Shown piece by piece: positions 60,160 to 64,000 of a DNA stretch of 64,000 nt. The translations under genes and the position numbers were made by a program. The notes beneath the pieces were generated by a model. The model saw only the letters and a list, made by a program, of their open reading frames with translations. It did no database searches and was not told where the DNA came from. Within the stretch, counting starts at the first letter, position 1. Each line of letters opens with the position of its first letter. The DNA comes from Alteromonas sp. KC3. Lineage in GTDB: Bacteria > Pseudomonadota > Gammaproteobacteria > Enterobacterales > Alteromonadaceae. Where the stretch lies: the NCBI RefSeq assembly GCF_016756315.1, contig NZ_AP024235.1, forward strand, positions 434,001 to 498,000. Direction: 5' to 3'.

Positions 60160-61401
60160 GGCAACGTCACCATTGGCTTTATTGGCGTTTTCTTCGCTAA
60201 CAAGTCGTAACACCAGGTATCCAAGGCATGCAGAAACGAGTGAACCCGCTAGAATACCTACTCGCTCATCAAAAATTTGATTAATACCTGTCTGTTCAAA
60301 CGCTAAACCGCCGATAAATAAGCTCATGGTAAAACCCACGCCACAGAGCAATGCGCAACCGTAAATATGCTTAAAATTAAGATCGTCAGGCAGCTTTGCT
60401 ATTTTCAGTTTGACCATAACGAAACAGAAAACAAAAACACCCACTTGTTTTCCGACCAACAAACCTAAAAAGATGCCAAAGGTTACGGGGTGAAAGATAC
60501 CCTCTGGACTAATATTGCCAAAGCTAATACCTGCATTGGCAAAGGCAAATATGGGGAGTATGGCGAAACTCACAGAGCCATTTAGGCTGTGCTCTAATCG
60601 AGTGACCGGCGAATAGGAAGGATCCTTTGAATCGCGCATTGGAATAAACGCAGCTAATACAACCCCTGCCAGCGTAGCATGTACGCCTGATTTCAACATG
60701 GCCACCCAAAGTACAATGCCAACCAGCACATAGGCAGGTATATCCACGACGTTGCGGCGATTCATTTGCCACAACAACAATAAACAGCCAGCGGCGATAA
60801 GCAGTGCCCCTATTGTAATGTGCTCAGTATAAAAAAGGGCAATAATGACAATAGCGCCAATATCATCGATTATAGCGAGCGTCACCAAAAACACCTTCAA
60901 GCTGGTGGGCACGCGACTGCCTAGCAGCGCGAGAATACCTAAAGCAAAAGCAATGTCGGTGGCAGCGGGAATGGCCCACCCAGCAATGGCTACTGGGTTA
61001 TCCCAATTAATGCTTACGTAAATGAGCGCCGGCAACACCATACCGCCCACTGCGCCAGCGGCGGGAAATACAATATTTTTGGGGTTAGAGAGTTCACCCT
61101 CGCAAACCTCGCGTTTAAGCTCTAAACCCACGTGAAAAAAGAAAACGGCCATAAGGCCATCGTTTATCCAAAGTAAAAGCGGCTTGTCGATAGCCCAACT
61201 GCCTGCCGAAATTTGCACGGGCATGGTAATAAGCTGGTCATAGAGCGTATCTAAAGGTGAATTAGCAATAATGAGGGCTAGCACAGTAGCTACCATCAAC
61301 AAAATGCCGGGTGCAGCCTCTCTATTTAGAAAGTCAGAGACAACGTCATGCACTTCTTCAATAACCTCGTCAATGACATCTGGCTCATGCTGCTTGGACA
61401 T
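60121..61401 (-). CDS. nhaA: Na+/H+ antiporter NhaA
   Basis: NhaA expels sodium in exchange for protons, suiting a marine cell. The 426-residue protein has about twelve membrane segments and the ion-binding Asp pair region ([39 protein letters not shown]). The ATG at 61401 has AGAGG upstream; the frame opens 10 codons earlier. Its last 39 bp overlap the convergent end of the hybrid kinase gene. Confidence 0.94.
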   Translation of the reverse strand: MSKQHEPDVIDEVIEEVHDVVSDFLNREAAPGILLMVATVLALIIANSPLDTLYDQLITMPVQISAGSWAIDKPLLLWINDGLMAVFFFHVGLELKREVCEGELSNPKNIVFPAAGAVGGMVLPALIYVSINWDNPVAIAGWAIPAATDIAFALGILALLGSRVPTSLKVFLVTLAIIDDIGAIVIIALFYTEHITIGALLIAAGCLLLLWQMNRRNVVDIPAYVLVGIVLWVAMLKSGVHATLAGVVLAAFIPMRDSKDPSYSPVTRLEHSLNGSVSFAILPIFAFANAGISFGNISPEGIFHPVTFGIFLGLLVGKQVGVFVFCFVMVKLKIAKLPDDLNFKHIYGCALLCGVGFTMSLFIGGLAFEQTGINQIFDERVGILAGSLVSACLGYLVLRLVSEENANKANGDVASNASKFTGNTVE

Positions 61402-61673
61402 CGCTTCACCTCTTCTCACACTTGACCGCACGCCTTTTTACAAGTCGCACAGCGCCACCTTAGTCCAATCGACGGGCGAGGTGGCCTTTATTCCGTTAAC
61501 ATTAAGTTTAGTTAATACGGGTATGTTGTAGCACTGAGATCAATTTTCAAATGCCTAGCGGTTATGTTTACACATGTATTACCTTAATCTTTGCGGTGGG
61601 ATTTTGAACCGTTTTACGCTACAATCGCGGCCTTTCCGAAGTCGTCCATTTTACCTACCCCGAGGATCTCTAG

Positions 61674-62168
61674 ATGGCAAAAATCGCGATTGTTATGGGT
61701 TCAACTTCAGACTGGCCTACTATGCAACAGGCTGCCAAAATGCTGAAGTCGTTTGGTGTTGAATTTGAAGCGAAGGTGGTGTCAGCACACCGTACTCCTA
61801 ACTTGCTAGTAGAGTTTGCAGAAGGCGCTGCAGAAGCGGGTTTTAGCGCAATTATTGCTGGAGCAGGCGGTGCAGCTCATTTACCAGGAATGATTGCTGC
61901 ACATACGCACTTGCCCGTATTTGGTTGCCCAGTAAAATCAAAAGCCCTTAACGGTCTAGATTCATTACTCTCTATTGTTCAAATGCCAAAAGGCGTAGCG
62001 GTTGGCACCCTAGCAATTGGAGAAGCTGGCGCGGCAAATGCAGGCCTATTGGCCGCTCAGGTGGTTGCGTTGCACGATGAAAAAGTACGCGATGCCGTTA
62101 TTGCATTTAGACAATCTCAAACTGACACAGTACTGGCTTCTAGTAATACGCTGGAGTTAGATGAATGA
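61674..62168 (+). CDS. purE: N5-carboxyaminoimidazole ribonucleotide mutase
   Basis: PurE rearranges N5-CAIR to CAIR in purine synthesis. The 164-residue protein has [20 protein letters not shown] and [27 protein letters not shown], the class I PurE set. Its stop overlaps the purK start (ATGA), so the pair is coupled. The strong -10-like TACAAT at 61620 is a possible promoter element, but I see no PurR box. Confidence 0.96.
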   Translation: MAKIAIVMGSTSDWPTMQQAAKMLKSFGVEFEAKVVSAHRTPNLLVEFAEGAAEAGFSAIIAGAGGAAHLPGMIAAHTHLPVFGCPVKSKALNGLDSLLSIVQMPKGVAVGTLAIGEAGAANAGLLAAQVVALHDEKVRDAVIAFRQSQTDTVLASSNTLELDE

Positions 62169-63301
62169 GAGTAGTAGTTTACGGTGCAGGTCAACTTGCA
62201 CAAATGATGTATCTGGCAGGAAGCCCTCTAGGTATTGACGTTCAAGCTGTAGACGTAAACAACGATACTGTTGTGCATCCAGTAAGCAAGACGCCGTTAG
62301 AGATATCATTAGAGCAAGCACTAGAAAGTGCCGATGCGCTTACTGTCGAGTTTGAGCATGTTCCAGAGCGCTTATTAGAAGACGCCGCGAAAACAAACAA
62401 GCTTATGCCAAACATCGAAAGCATATTAGTAGGTGCGGATCGCGTACGTGAGAAAAAGCTATTGGAGTCGATGGGCGTGGCTAATTGCGAGCACAAGATC
62501 GTGACGCATTTAGATCAGCTTGACGATTGCGTTGCGCAACTGGGAAGCAAGTTGATTCTAAAAGCCAGTCGCGATGGCTATGACGGCTACGGGCAATGGC
62601 GTTTAGCCGATGCTGCAGACTTGCCAGCGCTGAAAAAAGCGCTGCACGGTTTGGATCTTGAGAGTGTGCCTCTTGTTGTCGAGAAAATGGTAGCGTTTGA
62701 TAGAGAGCTTTCATTGATTGGTGTGCGTAACGCCAATGGTGATGTGCGCACCTATCCACTTGCTGAAAACTTGCACCATCAAGGTCAGTTACATGTATCA
62801 GTTGCTCCAGCAACTGACGTTGATGACGCGCTACAAACTCAAGCTCATGATATTTTTGTTAAATTAGCAGAAGGCATGAATTATGTGGGCGTATTGGCAG
62901 TAGAGCTTTTCCAAGTTGGCGAAACACTTCTTGTTAATGAACTTGCACCGCGTGTACACAACTCAGGGCACTGGAGTCAGTCGGGTGCGGTAACCAGTCA
63001 ATTTGAAAACCACCTTCGTGCGGTTTGCGGCTTACCACTAGGCGACACATCTGCTATTGGTCCTAGTGCTATGGTGAATATTATTGGGTGTAGCAGTTTT
63101 TCTCGCGAACTACTGAGCATCGATGGCAGTCACCTTCACTGGTATGGAAAATCGGTGCGCGAGAAGCGCAAGATGGGCCATATTAATGTGACCACGAATA
63201 GCTACGAAAGCTTAGGTGAGAAGCTGATGGCATTAAGCCAATATTTGCCATTGGAATACTTTCCAAAATTAGTTGGTGAAGCAACGCGATTAAAAGGTTG
63301 A
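62165..63301 (+). CDS. purK: N5-carboxyaminoimidazole ribonucleotide synthase
   Basis: PurK makes N5-CAIR from AIR, ATP and bicarbonate. The 378-residue ATP-grasp protein has [12 protein letters not shown] at the start, [26 protein letters not shown] and [18 protein letters not shown]. Its length is normal. Its stop codon lies inside the -35 hexamer of the following tRNA-Thr promoter. Confidence 0.96.
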   Translation: MRVVVYGAGQLAQMMYLAGSPLGIDVQAVDVNNDTVVHPVSKTPLEISLEQALESADALTVEFEHVPERLLEDAAKTNKLMPNIESILVGADRVREKKLLESMGVANCEHKIVTHLDQLDDCVAQLGSKLILKASRDGYDGYGQWRLADAADLPALKKALHGLDLESVPLVVEKMVAFDRELSLIGVRNANGDVRTYPLAENLHHQGQLHVSVAPATDVDDALQTQAHDIFVKLAEGMNYVGVLAVELFQVGETLLVNELAPRVHNSGHWSQSGAVTSQFENHLRAVCGLPLGDTSAIGPSAMVNIIGCSSFSRELLSIDGSHLHWYGKSVREKRKMGHINVTTNSYESLGEKLMALSQYLPLEYFPKLVGEATRLKG

Positions 63302-63325
63302 CACCAACGCGTTTATCGCTAGAAT
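63298..63325 (+). promoter_or_regulatory. tRNA-Thr promoter overlapping the purK stop
   Basis: TTGACA (63298-63303, consensus) and TAGAAT (63320-63325) are 16 bp apart. The TGA stop of purK is within TTGACA. Transcription would start near 63332. Confidence 0.7.
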
Positions 63326-63331
63326 ACGCAT

Positions 63332-63357
63332 CCGCTGTCTAGGCAGCGGTTTTATTT
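63332..63357 (+). terminator. hairpin with T-run between purK and tRNA-Thr
   Basis: CCGCTG and CAGCGG flank a 6-nt loop, followed by TTTTATTT. It could end purEK transcription. It starts about where the tRNA-Thr transcript begins, so for that transcript it is a leader hairpin, not a terminator. Confidence 0.6.
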
Positions 63358-63362
63358 AGTGT

Positions 63363-63438
<76 letters not shown>

Positions 63439-63511
63439 TTTTTCTTTTAGCGCTTTTTTCTTATAGCGTTATTACGTACACTGAACTTCGAAGCACATCG
63501 GAGCGCTATGT

Positions 63512-64000
63512 ATGTCAAAGTATCCCCCTTTAGTTAAATCTCTTTTTCTTGTCTCATCAATTTTTGTATCAGCTTTAATGTCTGTTGCATTTGCACATCA
63601 ACATAAAAACGATGAGCACGCTAAATCAGCAGAATCAAATCAATCGCAAACCGGTATTATGGTGATGGACGGATACGCCCGAGCTACATTCGCCATGGCA
63701 AAAACGGGGGCCGTGTACTTTACTTTGCATAATCAAAATAACGAACCCGTTACCCTGACGGCAGTATCAGTAGACAGCGCTGTTGCAAGTGATGCACAAA
63801 TTCACACAACAGAAATGCAAGACGATGTCATGAAAATGCGAGAAATGACAGAAGGCGTGAGCGTGGATGGCAATGCCATGGTGTCTTTCAAGCCAGGTGG
63901 TTATCACATCATGTTGTTAGGACTGTCTAAAGGGCTTGAAGAAGGCAGTGATGTTGCTCTAACACTGACTTTCGACGAGCAACGTGAACTACACGTTGTA
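63512..64000 (+). CDS. PCu(A)C copper chaperone (cut by window edge)
   Basis: The ATG at 63512 has GGAG 8 nt upstream and opens 163 codons to the right edge without a stop, so the gene is truncated by the window. A signal peptide (residues 1-28, ending AFA) precedes a His-rich segment (HQHKNDEH) and a PCu(A)C domain with the copper ligands His98, Met109, His132 and Met134 (HxM in YHIMLLGL). Such periplasmic proteins deliver Cu(I) to cytochrome oxidase. The gene is isolated from its usual SCO partner in the visible sequence. Confidence 0.88.
   Translation, partial: MSKYPPLVKSLFLVSSIFVSALMSVAFAHQHKNDEHAKSAESNQSQTGIMVMDGYARATFAMAKTGAVYFTLHNQNNEPVTLTAVSVDSAVASDAQIHTTEMQDDVMKMREMTEGVSVDGNAMVSFKPGGYHIMLLGLSKGLEEGSDVALTLTFDEQRELHVV

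Overview
The window is 64 kb of ordinary-looking chromosome from a marine gammaproteobacterium of the Alteromonadaceae, most likely Alteromonas or a close relative. The evidence is the gammaproteobacterial gene order (rhodanese-grxC-secB-gpsA, envC next to a YibQ-type deacetylase, psd-rsgA divergent from orn, ppx/gppA-rhlB divergent from trxA-rho, tatABC-tatD-hemB, cpxP divergent from cpxRA), two large TonB-dependent receptors, a TPR-sulfotransferase, several c-di-GMP genes and NhaA. I see no insertion sequence, phage gene, integrase or CRISPR array. Species assignment is inference from gene content only.

Layout. 1-5.2 kb: an FAD oxidoreductase cut by the left edge, a DUF2855 protein, an alpha/beta hydrolase with a FadR-like palindrome upstream, and a membrane EAL protein. 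5.2-12.3 kb: the complete arginine operon argCBFGHA on the minus strand, preceded by tandem ArgR-like boxes and a roughly 280-nt leader. The leader encodes a 41-residue peptide with three consecutive Arg codons, followed at once by a perfect 18-bp stem and T7. 12.5-17.8 kb: mgsA, a Spy/CpxP protein divergent from cpxRA, a lysophospholipase and trmL. 17.9-27.6 kb: gpsA-secB-grxC-rhodanese, envC, the YibQ-like gene, a MerC-like protein under a Zur-like box, a phosphodiesterase, a DMT exporter, psd, rsgA and orn. 27.7-28.1 kb: two identical tRNA-Gly genes and a decayed third copy.

28.5-36.3 kb: a TonB receptor and a TPR-sulfotransferase, a DUF4442 hotdog protein (again with the FadR-like palindrome), maoP and ilvIH. 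36.4-44.2 kb: what reads as a cyanophycin/beta-aspartyl-dipeptide utilisation locus. It holds an exported cyanophycinase (S51), a divergent TonB receptor, a YfcC-type inner-membrane carrier and an isoaspartyl dipeptidase. Its end products would be Asp and Arg. 44.2-50.9 kb: an unknown envelope protein, tatABC, an unknown exported protein, tatD, a diguanylate cyclase coupled to hemB. 51-56 kb: ppx/gppA, rhlB, trxA, rho. 56-64 kb: an exported M20 amidohydrolase, a hybrid sensor kinase whose end overlaps convergent nhaA, purEK, tRNA-Thr and a PCu(A)C copper-chaperone gene cut by the right edge.

The strongest candidates for undescribed biology are the putative arginine attenuator upstream of argC and the TonB-linked cyanophycinase/isoaspartyl-dipeptidase locus, whose dipeptidase lacks the first His of the usual HxH metal motif. 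Weaker but checkable signals are the Zur-like box before the MerC-like gene and two nearly identical FadR-like palindromes before fatty-acid-type genes. All assignments rest on reading the sequence and remembered family knowledge; no search was run.
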